From positions 22,352,479-22,416,478 of the forward strand of contig OZ017800.1 of NCBI GenBank assembly GCA_963969395.1: a stretch of DNA of 64,000 nucleotides. The letters are read 5' to 3'. Position 1 is the stretch's first letter; every line of letters starts with the position of its first letter. This DNA is from Pseudoscleropodium purum (lineage: Eukaryota > Streptophyta > Bryopsida > Hypnales > Brachytheciaceae). Below the pieces are notes generated by a model. It had not been told where the DNA came from. It saw only the letters and a list, made by a program, of their open reading frames with translations, and made no database searches. Below are positions 24,301 through 36,544 of this stretch, piece after piece. The position numbers and the translations under genes were made by a program.

Positions 24301-25985
24301 TTTTAGCCTTTGAATTCTTGCCCTCTTCTAATTCATTTTGTGACAATCTTCCTGTTTCATTTCATAGAGTTCAATGTTTCATACTATTTAGTGGGACTAG
24401 AACTATTGAATGGTTTTCTAATATGCTCTCCTTCGTGTGTAGTATTTTATGACTTGCCAAGAAGTTGACATGGGTAGATGAGCAAGTTTCATGTAATCAC
24501 ACCTTTTTGAGCAAGGTATACTTCTTTTTTTCACACTATGTATCACTCTATGTTGTTTGTGTGAAAGTGAAAATTTGTGACAAGTTATCTACCTACAAAT
24601 ATTGTCACATTTTTGCAATAGACTTCAAATGAACAGAAGACCATTATCACCATAATTGTGGTGTCCAAAGACATTGTGCTTATTAGCTTTTCATCTTGCA
24701 TGCTCAAGTCTATATAAAAGCCATTCATGGTTTGCGAAAAAAACTAATAAAAGGTGAATGTACTAAGGTTTCGCAAGGCAGATGGTGATAGTTTAGTTGT
24801 TCCTACAATGGAATTCCTATTCAAATGCATTTGCAAGGAGCTCAGATTTTCTGCTCTTAGATAGGTTAATTTAGTATAGAGATGGATAAAGTGGCTCATT
24901 GGTGTTGATATGGAATACATCCCCTAAATTAGCATTTCCATTGAAGTTCATTTGTTTTTTTGCACTGATCCTTTTTTTGCATCTATATTGGGTTATTTCC
25001 TGATTAATGCTTTCTTCATATTTTATTTGTACAATGGAATCCTTTGACCATGAATCTTCTTCATTTGGTCTTTGATAGAAGGTTTCATGTTTCATGCAAA
25101 TTAGAAGAGATCGGCCATGGTATGAGCCTAAAGACTTCAAGCTAGTGCCACAAAAGATGTATACAAATCTTTGACTGGGATTCATTCACATGTAGCAACC
25201 TTGCAATTGACATGTAGGTGGAGTAAATCAATCTTTGCACAAATTCTAGAACCTATATGGTGGCACAATGTAAATGATTCATTTTATTGAGGAAAAGTGA
25301 CATCAGTAAGTTGCAAATGGAGTAGTTGAAGCTTGTTTTGTATATTTTAGCTTATGGTTGTGGTTTACTACATGACTTGCAATTGGCATAAGTTTTCATG
25401 GATTTGGAGTCAAATTGGGAATTTTGTTATGGTGTTACACCCTTTTTGATAGAGAATTATTAGTGCAAATAATTAGAGCAAACAAATTGTCCATTATTTT
25501 GGTTGCTCAAAATTTTTTGCTATTCATGTTGGCTTTGTTGCTACCTTTTATTCTAAGCAGTATTTCAATAAGCATTTGGAAATGTTTGCAAGGTATTGCA
25601 AGCTTGAGATTGTTTGTTTGAATGACCTTATTATTCATTTCAAATTGGTTGGTATCATTTTATGTACATGCACTTTGTTGAAAACATGTGGTATTTCTAT
25701 CAATGATTGCAAATAGTTTGCATAGAGTGGTATTGGAGTGCATCCAATTCTAGCTCAAGTTCCAATTGTTGACAAAAAATTGTCACTTTTTTGTCATGTA
25801 AATCATTTTCCCTTGTATATCTTTGTCCCAACTGACAACCAAGTTGATAGAACTCTTTCAATTGAGTGTCCTAGTTGACATAATTTTGTCAATTAAACGT
25901 CTGAATCAGGTAGTCCTAATTGACATGATCATTGACATAATTATGCCAAATTTTTATCAATTAGGACATATTTTCCTTTGTAGTG
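21314..25985. mobile_element. CACTA-like element, 4.7 kb, inserted in piggyBac
   Basis: The left end is CACTACAAGGAAAAGGCATC and the right end reads, on the minus strand, CACTACAAAGGAAAATATGT. Both are flanked by GGT (21311-21313 and 25986-25988), the 3-bp duplication expected of CACTA elements. Near the right end there are repeated AATTGACA and TTGTCAA motifs, as in subterminal regions. Conceptual removal brings two parts of a piggyBac gene together in the right order, which supports both boundaries. The interior has only short frames (for example 24871-25185 minus and 21693-21977 plus) with no recognisable transposase, so it is probably a non-autonomous or gutted element. Confidence 0.82.
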
Positions 25986-27245
25986 GGTGTTCACCTCTTT
26001 TCAACCCACACAACAGAGATGGTACACAAATATGCAACCCCTTTAGTATTCCGGTAGCAAAAGTCCCAAGTTCAAGGAGCTTCTCAAACAAAGAAGGTGA
26101 TGTAAAGTAATTATCCACTACAATCACATGCTTGCGGTATTCTAGGTTGCGAATAAGGTCTAAAACAACATGCTTATTTTGGCCAACATCTACCTCTCCT
26201 TGCTTACTTAAGTAGAGAATGACATTGTAGATGTAGCAAGACTCACTTGATACAACCGTATAAAATTTGAATCCATATTTTGTTGACTTTGCTGCCATAT
26301 ATTGCTTGAAACCAAAGTGGTGCCCTCTTTAAGCGACCACTAGTAGAAAATGTGGGAATTCTAATAGAATTTTATTGATTTGGACGTGTTGTTTCAATTA
26401 CTATTTTGTTGATTTCAACAAATTTTTGTTAAAATCAACAAAATAGTAATCAGGACAATGCTTCCAAATCAACAAAATCTTGTTTGAATTCTTGCATTTT
26501 CTACCATTGGACCATCATTTCGTCCATTGTGATGTATCAATTAGGATTGTAGAGCTTTTTTTGACATGGTAACAAAGTGGTCTATGATAAACCTCACTTT
26601 TCCTATTTTATCATACTCAAAATGTGTCCTATCGGTTTGTAAAGACTCGTTATTAGCCATGTATAGACAATGCAATAAGGCTTCAAATTACACATAAGTG
26701 AGAACCTTTAGAATCATTAGGCATTTATAGAATGAATCCCTCTTCCAATAATCTCTTATTGTAGGAAACTACTCGATAGCCATGAGTATCATATACCTCA
26801 ACCAAACTCTAATTTTGGTAGGATATATATTGTACCACTCCTATCAACCATTAGTCATATTTGGGTACTTGTAAGAAGCTTGGGTTGCATACCAATTAGA
26901 TTCTTTGACCAATTGACCTATGATGATGTCATCAAAAAAAAGTTCAAAAAAGTGAATTAGAGGTTGTATAGTATGAGTCAATCTACGTGTACTACCAAGT
27001 TCTGGCTTCAAAAACGTACTATGGTCTTCAACTAGTATTTCTCTCTTTTGGTTCCAATGAGTATCGTCATATTTCTTCCAAATATAGTCAATTTACACTC
27101 AAGCATCAGCCATACGGAAATGGTGGTAGAAATTCAGGTCTATGGGCCTAGGTACTAATAAATGAACACCATCATCATCATCTAATTGAAAATCAAGGTT
27201 TAAATCGTCCAAATTGTTACTTGTAAAATCACGAAATTTAGCCAT
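25986..27245 (-). pseudogene. piggyBac transposase, N-terminal and catalytic part (decayed)
   Basis: The minus-strand frame starts at ATG 27245 (MAKFRDFTSNNLDDLN). It continues with stops through IQPLIHFFELFFDDIIIGQL, TKIRVWLRYMILMAI and TIRDYWKRDSFY to MDEMMV, which carries the first catalytic Asp. After a 170-bp insertion it resumes with HHFGFKQYMAAKSTKYGFKF (25957-26298 frame) and VVDNYFTSPSLFEKL, which carries the second catalytic Asp, followed by LKRGEH. These match the piggyBac DDE domain closely. The third Asp region lies beyond the CACTA-like insertion. Stops near 27120, 26860 and 26780 make it a pseudogene. piggyBac genes are seldom reported from land plants. Confidence 0.92.
26340..26509. 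mobile_element. 170-bp foldback element with 5-bp target duplication
   Basis: GACCA flanks the element at 26335-26339 and 26510-26514. The left half, from CTAGTAGAAAATG through GGAATTC and ATTTTATTGATTTGGA, is complementary to the right half. The centre forms a tight stem from ATTACTATTTTGTTGATTTC and its complement. Nearly the whole element can fold into one hairpin. It sits inside the piggyBac pseudogene just after the first catalytic Asp. Removing it with one GACCA copy leaves the flanking codons in one frame, which supports the boundaries. It does not encode a protein. Confidence 0.88.
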
Positions 27246-27300
27246 CTAGTTTGAATCCATTGAATCACTAGTGAATTCCATACTATGCACTTAATGTACT

Positions 27301-28246
27301 CACTACAAAAGGGATACTATCCAAACAGACAAGAAAATGACACAATTTTGTCAACTATAGTATCAACTCGGATGTCTTGATTCGGATGCCCAAATGTCAA
27401 AATTGTGTCAATTTTTTGTCAATTCAAACAGAATTTCTATCAATTCTCATTGTCTTGTTGACAAAATTTCTGTTGGTTGTGTCTTTTGTTAAGGTAAAAA
27501 AATATAATAATTCATTTTCAATTTTGCTTAATAAATGACTACTAATTAATAAGCCAAAATCCAGCCCCTAATTAATGACCAATCCAATTGAGACTTCCAC
27601 ATAGATAGAGCTATAAAATTAATTTTTTTAAATTCAATTAAATACAAGATTGAAGGTAAGCTTTTGATACTTAATGATTGAAAAGAGGCAACTTGGGCAA
27701 TAATGACAAGGAGAAGATGAGATCTTTATACCAATGGGGTGGTAGAGAATTGAACAAACCATGTGGGATATATGAACCATTCATAATCTTAATTCACATA
27801 TCCCATATGATTTGTCCTACCTTCTACCACTCCATTTGTATAAAGATCCTGGCTTCTCCTTTTATGTTTCACCGAAATTGCCTCTCTTCTAGCACCAAGG
27901 TGTGTAAAACATGTATTTTTTCTTGTAATTAAATTTTTTTGGGTATAGAACTCTATATACTTGTAGTGAATAAAACATTGCTTATATAATGAAAACTCAA
28001 ATGAAACTTTCAGAATTCAAAATGAACAAGAAAAAGGTAATTTTTTGTTGATTTGGATGTTGTGCTATTGGAATTAACAAATAAGTTACAAGGAAAAACA
28101 AACATTGACAAGAATATGACAAAACAATTGACAGAGAATACAACAAAAGTTCAAATTGACAGCATTCTGGGTAGAATTGACAACTCTTGTCATTTTAAAC
28201 AAACTTGTGTCAAATATTTGTCAATTTAGATACCATCTTCTTGTAG
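27301..28246. mobile_element. CACTA-like or foldback element, about 0.95 kb
   Basis: The left end is CACTACAAAAGGGATACTAT. The right end on the minus strand is ACTACAAGAAGATGGTATCT. Similarity between the arms continues for about 50 bp, including GACACAA(T/G)TTTG. The ends belong to the same family as those at 21314, 25985 and 29736-29810. Many AATTGACA and TTGTCAA motifs fill the subterminal parts. The left 3-bp flank (ACT) is not repeated on the right, so either the boundary is off by a few bases or the duplication has decayed. It lies just upstream of the piggyBac start codon and contains an inverted duplication at its centre. Confidence 0.65.
27681..27888. repeat. Inverted duplication of a coding-like segment (about 100-bp arms)
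   Basis: The left arm (about 27681-27779) and the right arm (about 27785-27888) are complementary over roughly 100 bp with moderate divergence. Shared landmarks are AAGAGAGGCAA, GGAGAAG, GATCTTTATAC, GGTGGTAGA and ATGGGATAT. The left arm reads KRGNLGNNDKEK and QWGGRELNKPCGIYE. The right arm on its own strand reads KRGNFGE and SLYKWSGRR, similar at the protein level. The arms therefore look like two copies of one once-coding segment, head to head. A transcript would fold into a long hairpin. I do not recognise the source gene. Confidence 0.75.
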
Positions 28247-29260
28247 TAAATGTAGGTCGTTGGCTCCTCTAAATGTTGTGGTGCCACTCCATTTTTGTTG
28301 GGTCATTGAAATGGGTGCAGAGGTATGTTGATTTCCTTTGACATGCATAGTGCTATGTTGTTGTGCTTCCTACAAACATCAACGAGCTGCCATCATGAAG
28401 GATTGACAACTCTGGTGGGAGACTTCCTTGCCTTGTGTAGCCCTCCTATCTTGGTGCCATGTAGTCTAGTGAATGACAGTCACTCATAGCCACCTTGCAC
28501 CAACCAATTGGAGCTTGGAATTGCACAACGAAACAATGCACATCATCCTCCCACCACACCTATTCCACATCACTTAGAAAAGACTTCACATTTTCCTATT
28601 GAGTAGCATCAAATCTAAGAATGTCAAGGTTGACCAAGACATTGTCTAGCAATTGTGCTCCAAATTGCCTATAAATAGACCCTAGCATACATTGTTGGGC
28701 ATAGGGTGGGCAATGTTTTCCTTCTTTATTTTCTCCAAAGGGATTTGGCGTCGTAGAAGAACAACCAACATGCTCCTCGGCAGAAGTTGTGGGGGCCACA
28801 ACATGGGGCATAGATAATGTCACAAGAATATCATGAACTTCCAAATCTGTAACTACATGCAACCATTCATGGATGAAAGCAACATTTTCAAATTGGTCAA
28901 CTAAATTCACAACCAATCTTCTACATGTGGTGTTACTTGAATGTACTTACTCGTTCTTGAATTTTGAAATGCTTGAGCTTCGCCTATTAGGTGGACTTTG
29001 TTGCATGTCATATCAACCACCTTATGATGGCCCTAGACCCCAACGCCTACATTGCAAAGGTACCCCGATTGGTATATGCAGGCTTCTATCATTCAGAGGG
29101 TTCATTGGGGCATGCTATCTTAGAATAGGCGGTGTATGACAATCCACAATAATATTGGGTGTTGTCCAATCACTTGGAATCTCATTGTAGATGGAATTTC
29201 TATGCCCCTTTTCCTGGTGCCCTCTACAAGAACCAAAAGTAATGGCAACTAAATGTCCTC
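28247..29260. other. Unrecognised DNA with two overlapping short frames
   Basis: The minus frame 28596-28916 (106 codons; includes GENKEGKHCPPYAQQCMLGS) and the plus frame 28873-29139 overlap head to head. Neither has a motif I know. Base composition is more balanced than the surroundings, so this could be a captured or decayed gene fragment between two CACTA-like elements, but nothing proves it. Confidence 0.2.
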
Positions 29261-29347
29261 CACCCCTTCCTTGAGGCGCTTTTGATCCCCCATCTTTTCC
29301 CTAAGCCGCTTCTAATCTCCCAACCCTTCCCTAAGCCGCTTTTAATC
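29261..29347. repeat. Three tandem 30-bp units (CCCTAAGCCGCTTTTAATC)
   Basis: Units share CCTTCCCTAAGCCGCTTTTA, with the GCGCT or GCCGCT core ending at 29280, 29310 and 29340. The spacing is exactly 30 bp. The first unit is the most diverged (TTGAGGCGCT). Confidence 0.85.
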
Positions 29348-29384
29348 AATTTGTTGTCCTTTTCCCTTGCCGCCCTCCACGTTG

Positions 29385-29402
29385 CCCCCCCCCCCCCCCC
29401 CC
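29385..29402. repeat. (C)18 homopolymer
   Basis: This is a run of 18 cytosines. Its length is likely to be unreliable in sequencing. Confidence 0.9.
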
Positions 29403-29735
29403 TCAGTTTTCCTTGACCCCACTCCTACCATGTATTGGAATTCCTGTCAATTAGGGTTCTCCATTTCCGAGGACTCTAAATCATTGGCACTACGACTAAG
29501 CTCTTGTACTCCACGTTTCCATCTAGTCTTCCGAATTCCTCCAATTAGAGTTGCTCGAAGTCAGGATTGACTACTCTGATTTGTTGTAGACATCCTACTC
29601 TAGCGTCGAGCAAGGCACTGCCCTTTTTTTTAGGAAGGCTCGCCATTGATCTGGATTGTACCCTTCTCTGCACCCCATCTTTTATTACACTCAGAATTTG
29701 GCCACCAATGTTTGAAGAGGAAGCTGTCAATGTTC

Positions 29736-29810
29736 CACTACAAGGGAATACTGCTATTTTCTATCAATTCAAACACTGTCTATCAATTTGGACACTATTT
29801 TCTTGTAGTG
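29736..29810. mobile_element. 75-bp miniature CACTA-like element
   Basis: The unit starts CACTACAAGGGAATACTGCT and ends ACACTATTTTCTTGTAGTG. Both termini match the consensus of the larger elements at 21314-25985 and 27301-28246, including the CAATTTGGAC/TCAATTCAAA subterminal motif. It is little more than two termini back to back. The flanking triplets TTC and TCC differ by one base, compatible with a decayed 3-bp duplication. Confidence 0.7.
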
Positions 29811-32800
29811 TCCATTGCAAAACCTCTAAAATCACTTTTTTAAAATCGTTCTTGCCAATAAAGGAGCTTGCCCACCTGCCTCTAAAAGAAGTATCTCCAT
29901 TTTCAAGCTTTAGACCGGCTTGTCAGCCACAAATGATTCGGCCAAGGTGTAGGCAAAGATAGAAGGAAGTCCTTTTGCAAACACTTGCTCACCAAGCATG
30001 TTGCCTAGATGCTTGTTTTGTGCTCATTGTAAGCCCATGTAAATAGGCAATTGGACATGACTTCCACTTCATCAAGGGATGGCCTTGCATTGCCTCTAGA
30101 AACCATTGTGGACACCATCGCTACTTGTCTTCTCCACCTATCCTTGCGAGTGTAGTTTGTTCAAAAGAAATAGTGGGTGGGAGCGGGAAACCACTTCCCT
30201 TACTTCTATCCGTCCCAATTGTCACAAACATCATTCTACAAAAAAAAAAACTACTAATTTTGAAGAGCATAGTCATATCCTTGAACACTCTTGAACTACT
30301 TCCGCACGGCCATTTAGGTTGCGTATTGTAGAAGAACGCAAGTGGAAAGACAGTGACTGGAAACCCCAGACTAAAGCATGCCTGATGACTAGTAATCGGC
30401 TGTTTTTGTCACAATCAATGCACCAGACTATTCCTAGTTATAGTTGCATATCTGAAATCCACTGCTATGAATTATAGCAAGGTCAAGATAATCGAGCACG
30501 TAGAGTGTTGAGATTCATCCACCCAAACAATCTTAAACCAGTTTTGTACAGAGTTCGAATCGAAACAAACCTTCATTTTTGGGGAAAAAAATTTTGGATC
30601 TCCAACGTCCAAAAAATGTCCTTCCCAATGCACAAAGGTTAAGCAAAATAGCATATTATTCAACTTGATGTTAATAAAAACAATCACACATCTTACATAA
30701 TGTACATGTGCATTTCATGGTATCCAATGCAAACATATTGTCCTATACATCTTGTCATACACAATATACTTTACATCATATATATTGCATCATACACAAT
30801 ACATAGTAAACCATATATATTATACTATTATTAACAACCATATCACATAGCTTCAAAAGTCACTTAATGTGATTATATAGAATTAACAAGACAAGATATT
30901 TATACAAGAGGTTTAGTAGGAGGTATGACAAACATTATGGGATATGTAAAACATGATAATTCAATTTAAGTAAAATTTTAGACCGCATTTAGGCATAGTA
31001 GATTGCCTCTTTCAAGAAACTTTGAACTCAAAAAATTTGGGAAAACAAACAAACTTTCATCTCCCAAAATCCATTTGAGATTTCAATCTTCAAATCAAAA
31101 GTTATAAACAAATTTTCAAAGAGAGATTTGAAGGGACATTTTCTTTGGCATTTTCCTAACATCCTTTCTAAATTTTTTTCATCTTCATTGTATATGGCAT
31201 ACATGAAATATGTTATTAAAAAATGGTTCTCTTGAAGTGGATTAAATGTTGATTAAAATGTTTGTTCCTATTGTCTCAATGCTTTTAAAAACATTAGAGT
31301 TGCATGGTGATGTTATAGAGGACATGCCTTTTCTTATTATATTGCCATATATGATGTTCCAACAAGACATGTTGGTGTTGTTGACAACATTCACGTTTTG
31401 AGACATTTGTATTAATGAAATTATATGTGATATGATTTCAAGTGTTGTATACTAAAATAAGGCATGGGAATGTTCTCTAATTGTTAAGCATTATCATGAG
31501 AGAAGTAGAACACTTACTTCTACCTAATGCATTAGTTCATGTTCTTTTGTAGCTTCTTTTGGTGGCTTAGTGAGGTTACTTTTGTGAAAAGTAAAAAACC
31601 ATGTGAATTAAAGTATAGGATGCATTTTATTTATGTGAGTTAAAGTATAGCCTATTTTAGCCTATATTAATTCTTGAAACATAGTTATGTATAATAAGGT
31701 ATTAAAAAATCTCTTGCTTTAAAAAAAAAGATATAAATTAGTGTGAATGAAATCAAAGAAGAGAAAACATGAATTTTAAGATGATTACAATCTTTAGTCT
31801 TTGTAATAGAGAAATGAAAAAATAATACATTTTAAACAATTTAACACTTTGGATATTGTAGCTAGATGCATTGGATTATAGGCACTTTTTTATCAAGATT
31901 GAAAGTAGCAAAATAAATTGGATTAAAGTAGAAATTAACTATACCATTATATTTTCAATTGGAGTGGGGGATTTTGTCAAAATTAGAGAATCATTCAATG
32001 GTGGAATTAGAAGATTATAGTGTATATTTGAACCGGATTATGTACATTCAAAAATGAGATTTTTGAAGATGTGTGTCTTTAGAGTTAAATGGAATTGCAC
32101 ATGGTTAAAATTCAAAAATAAATATAAATAGATTCATCAATTTTTGATACCATCACTTCTCTACTACAGCAATTTATATCAAGAATAATAGACTCACACA
32201 TAATTATTATGAAGTTTAATTATCAATGAAAGTGGCTTTTGAATTAAATAGAAATTTGATCAAATTTTAATAAATAAAGGTAAAGAAACTTAGCAAGGTT
32301 TGATGTATCACATTTCTAATTCTCTATTGCAAATATAATTCAAACAAACAAATCAAGATAATGAAATTTCAAATATAAAAAAAATACATTATAGTAAATT
32401 AATTATATTTGTAAGTATCTCTTGTGTTTTGTTTACAAATATTTTGATAGTTAGAGAACTCTAAATTGATTATTAAATTGTTAGACAACTTTTTATAAAT
32501 TTGATTGTTTACAAGTTGGAAGTTCATATTAACAAATTTTATAATTTGGGGACCTATAATATATAAAACAGCTTCAAATGAAATATTTTACTAAGTGTAT
32601 TATGAAATGTCAATTACAAAATATCGTAATGAGAATTCCAACAAAAGAAAATAGTTGATCAAAAGGGAAGTCCAAAAGACATGATGTGAAAAAAAAAATT
32701 TATTAAAAGAGTGGAAATTGTATTAATAATATGCATTTCAAAGGTCAAAACACTATCTATAAGCTAGGCTTCTTTCATGTGCTACACTTTAATTGGCCAA

Positions 32801-35800
32801 ATCTTTCCAACCTATTGATTTTTTTGTCCAATTACCCACCACCTATGTTTTGGGATTTTTTTAAAACCACAATAGCTTCTTATGTAAATCTAATCTCATA
32901 CAAAGATGGCCAACTTGACTCTTCAAAGGATCACTTCAAGTGCAACTTCATCTAAATATTTTTAATAATTGAAAATGCATTTAAAAACCAAAGAGACTAC
33001 ATTCTAGTTATCCAAGAAGTTAAAGGTTAAATGGTTAATCCATTATTATTTGTTTCATGTTGCTTTTGAGTTTGATCCTAATTTTTTTTATGTATGTTGT
33101 TTGTTTTCACGCTAAACATTAATCCTAAAATCCTTCATTATCAAAAAAATTAAACAAAATTCCTACAATTTATAAGTACTATAGCGTGTCAAAAATTAAG
33201 CTAGATTTCTCTTTATAATTATTTATAGGGTGCTTAAAATTAAGACCAAGTAGCTTTTTCCTAGTAAAAGTGTTCCTTAAAATCATAATTACTAATTAAA
33301 TAGCTCCAAACAAATATTTGGTTAGTGCACATGGTTGCAAAATTTAAAGGAAAATGAGCTCTCGTAGTTCAATGGCTAATCAAAACATCTTGAACAAGAA
33401 TGTGCACCTAGCTATTATAAAAATAGGCAAAAGAAAATTTAAAGACCATACAAAAAAGAAATTAGAAAGACCAACATTTAAGATGGTTGTAAATGATGAA
33501 ATCAATATGGCAATAGCTAATGCCTTTGCATGCTGTCATTGTAAGAAGACGCTCTTAGTTTCTCATTCAAACTATGCAATCTTGAACATAGTAGTTGAAC
33601 ATATGAAGGAAAAGGGAGCATTCAAATGCAAAGATATTTGGCTCTTTCTCAAATTGACATCCTTCAAAACATTTATAGGTCATTGAAAACATCTCCTAAA
33701 ATGTCAATATGTCATTTATAACCAAATCTTGAGGAACGCCATAACGTTGCAATAGATGTCTTAAAAAACATTGCAACATTTACTAAAACGTTTCAAAAAA
33801 TATTTATATGACCTTGTATGTAGTCATTTCTGAAACAATCTTAGAAAATATACAGAGACACATCTTGGCATCTTCTATGTTGATGTGGCTTGTCACTTCA
33901 ACAAAAAGCATTGTTGGATCAATCAATTTACTCATAGCTTGCCACATCATCATTTCCAAGAGTTTTCCTTGCTTGGGGACTGCCCGTCTCCTTTTTTTTT
34001 ACCTTAGATAACCCCAAATATTTACCCCAAATTAGAAAAATTTGCACAAAATCACTGGAAGTAAAAATGGTTCAAAGATGCTAATGTGGAAATTTCTATT
34101 TTTTCAAATGCTTTTCAAGACATCCTCATTTCTTCATCCATGTCTAGGTAAATCTTCACATCAATGGTAATACTAGGTTGTTTTCACTTAAATTTTTCAA
34201 TGTTCGCTCCAATAGCCACTTAGATTTGTCCAAAATTGAAATCCATCCTACAGACATTTGGATGTCTCTATGGATAGAATATGTTCAGCCTTAAACATTC
34301 TATATTTAGAGACCAATGTAAAAAAAACATTGCTTTCTTATGGTAGATTTTTGATTGAATTGTCTAAACTAATGGATGACTTGAGTAACTTTAAATTCAT
34401 AAAATACAAAGGTTGGTATGAGAATTTTCACCACATTGACAAAAAAAACTCTTTAATTGGTTGGTAGGGAGAATATAAGACCCTAACCTATTTTGCCTTC
34501 CAAGCAATAAACTCTAAAGTGTTTTTGGCCAATTTTAATTAAATCACTCAAATGTGTATTTGACCATTCTCAAATCACCCTAAAATGTGCTCTAGGAGGT
34601 TAGGGCAACTTCCTCAATCAAAATCCCCACAAAAACTTTCAATAGAAGAAGTCCCTAAATCTTGTAATAAAATATTCACCCATTCTTTTTAGGCAATTCA
34701 AATTTTATTTCCATTTAATCATATATACCATCCTATCCTAATTTTAGTCCTATTTGGGCAACACTTCCATGCTTACCCTTAAACCCGAAAAAATTCCTCC
34801 CTACTCGTGCCTTCTCTTAAGACCCCAAAATCATGCAAATTGACTCTATGTGTAGTTCTTGGAAGAATTTGGTACCATTCCCTCCAAGAATTACACCCTA
34901 TTTCCCAACTAAGAGAAATTCAAGCACACTTATTGGGCCACTCATTCACATTGCACACAAGGGCATATTGTAATCAAGCATTACATTTGAATTTTAAGTG
35001 GCACCACATGAGAACCAAAAAAAAAGCAAGAGTAAAAAACAATTCAATCACTGCATTTATCTTTGTTGTTGGGCCCCTCATGCCAACTTGTTTTCTCATA
35101 GTCTTAATTGGTTGTCGATTTGTAAGTAGAATTTTGCCCAAACTAGACTTTTGTCTTATTGCTCTGCAAAAAACAAAACAATGCTTGATTCTTGTTGTGG
35201 TCAATCCTCAAGGAGATCACTCCTTGTGATTTAAGGTATACACTTAAGTTAAGAGGGTATTTGATGTCAAGCTATTTACCTTAATTATTGTATTTAAGAT
35301 GACTATATTTTTACATATAAAACTAAGAGGGGTGTATTTCACAAACCCTATGACTTTTGTGAATTCAATCATGCAATTTTTTCAAGTGAAGGTATCTTAC
35401 ATTTAAAACATAAGTGTTCAATTTTTCCTACCCCCACTTTCTTTCACAAATTTCTCCTTTCTTCTACTACATATTTATACATGTATAGGGGATGCACCAT
35501 GAAATCAATAATAATCAATTCAATTCAAGTGTCATTGACCAAGTAGAAATTTTTAACTCCTAAAGGCCAATTGTTTTTTGAATGGACAATTGAAAACTTA
35601 GTTAAGGTCCTATAAAGTTAATTTCACTTAGATGTTCACAAAATTTTGACATAAGGTATAAATATGGCCATCCTTAATAGAAATATGATTTTTTGATCAA
35701 GTGCTTGAATCAATAGTTATGTTGCCCTAAACTTTTTTGGCAACTTGAGCAATTTGGACAACTTTTATAAAAACAATCATCAACTTTTCAAATTTGTCAT

Positions 35801-36540
35801 GTGTAAAACTAACAAAATATGTTATACAAAATCCAACATTCTAAGAACAATCAAACTTTTCTTAACTATCTTGAAGCAACTTCATAAGAAAAACATTTTC
35901 TTCTAACTTCAAGTCCTATAGTCCTACTATCTTGCAATTTATGAAGTTGAAGTTCTCGAAATTTTTCCAAATATTCTAAATGTTTGTCTCTAATTTCCTA
36001 CCATTTGCATTTCAAATTAAAAAAATTCTCATTGCACGAGAAATCATCAAAAAATGACTAATGAATTGCCAATTCATATATTTCACCTCCTAGCATTGCA
36101 AGTTGATTTAGAGTAAGCTAGGTTCCATATTTGCTTCTAAAAATTTTCATCAATGAACCTAATATCATATACTGATATACCTAAGAATGGTGAAAATCAT
36201 TATTTTTGCATAGAACAAAAATTTTATTCCAAGAAGGCTCAAAGTTTGCTCACCCTATTTTGTAGAAATTAAAAAAAAGTTTTTTTGTTCACTTCAAACG
36301 TTATAGTCTTTCAATCCACATAGTCAAATGAGCTAAAATGAACAAATTGCATTACTTGTTCAATGCATTTTAGTAAGGTCAAATTCAAAAAAAAACCTGG
36401 ATTTTGAATATTGCATCAAAAATTGGCACTTTGGGACCTTTCCTCTTCTAAAACACCCTTTGGGCTCAAGAAATTAATAACAAATATACCATTGAACACA
36501 TCAAAATTCCTAATTAAACTATCCCGTGAGACATCCCATT
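29811..36540. other. 6.7 kb of AT-rich non-coding DNA
   Basis: No gene is supported. Frames at 33354-33686 (Lys-rich, one CCHCKK motif) and 34807-35229 (140 codons) have no recognisable family. A short inverted repeat, TTCTTGGA and TCCAAGAA around GGTACC, lies near 34858-34893, and a related sequence in the other orientation lies near 6136-6176. The part 31.0-33.3 kb is extremely AT-rich. It reads like long-decayed repeat DNA. Confidence 0.35.
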
Positions 36541-36544
36541 CTAA

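Noticed and set aside
27678..27932. 84-codon plus frame as a gene
   Set aside because: It runs through both arms of an inverted duplication, so the second half is antisense to the first. The structure, not the frame, is the feature.
34807..35229. 140-codon plus frame as a gene
   Set aside because: It has no recognisable domain or signal and sits in decayed AT-rich DNA. An opposing 76-codon frame overlaps it. A chance frame is the simplest reading.
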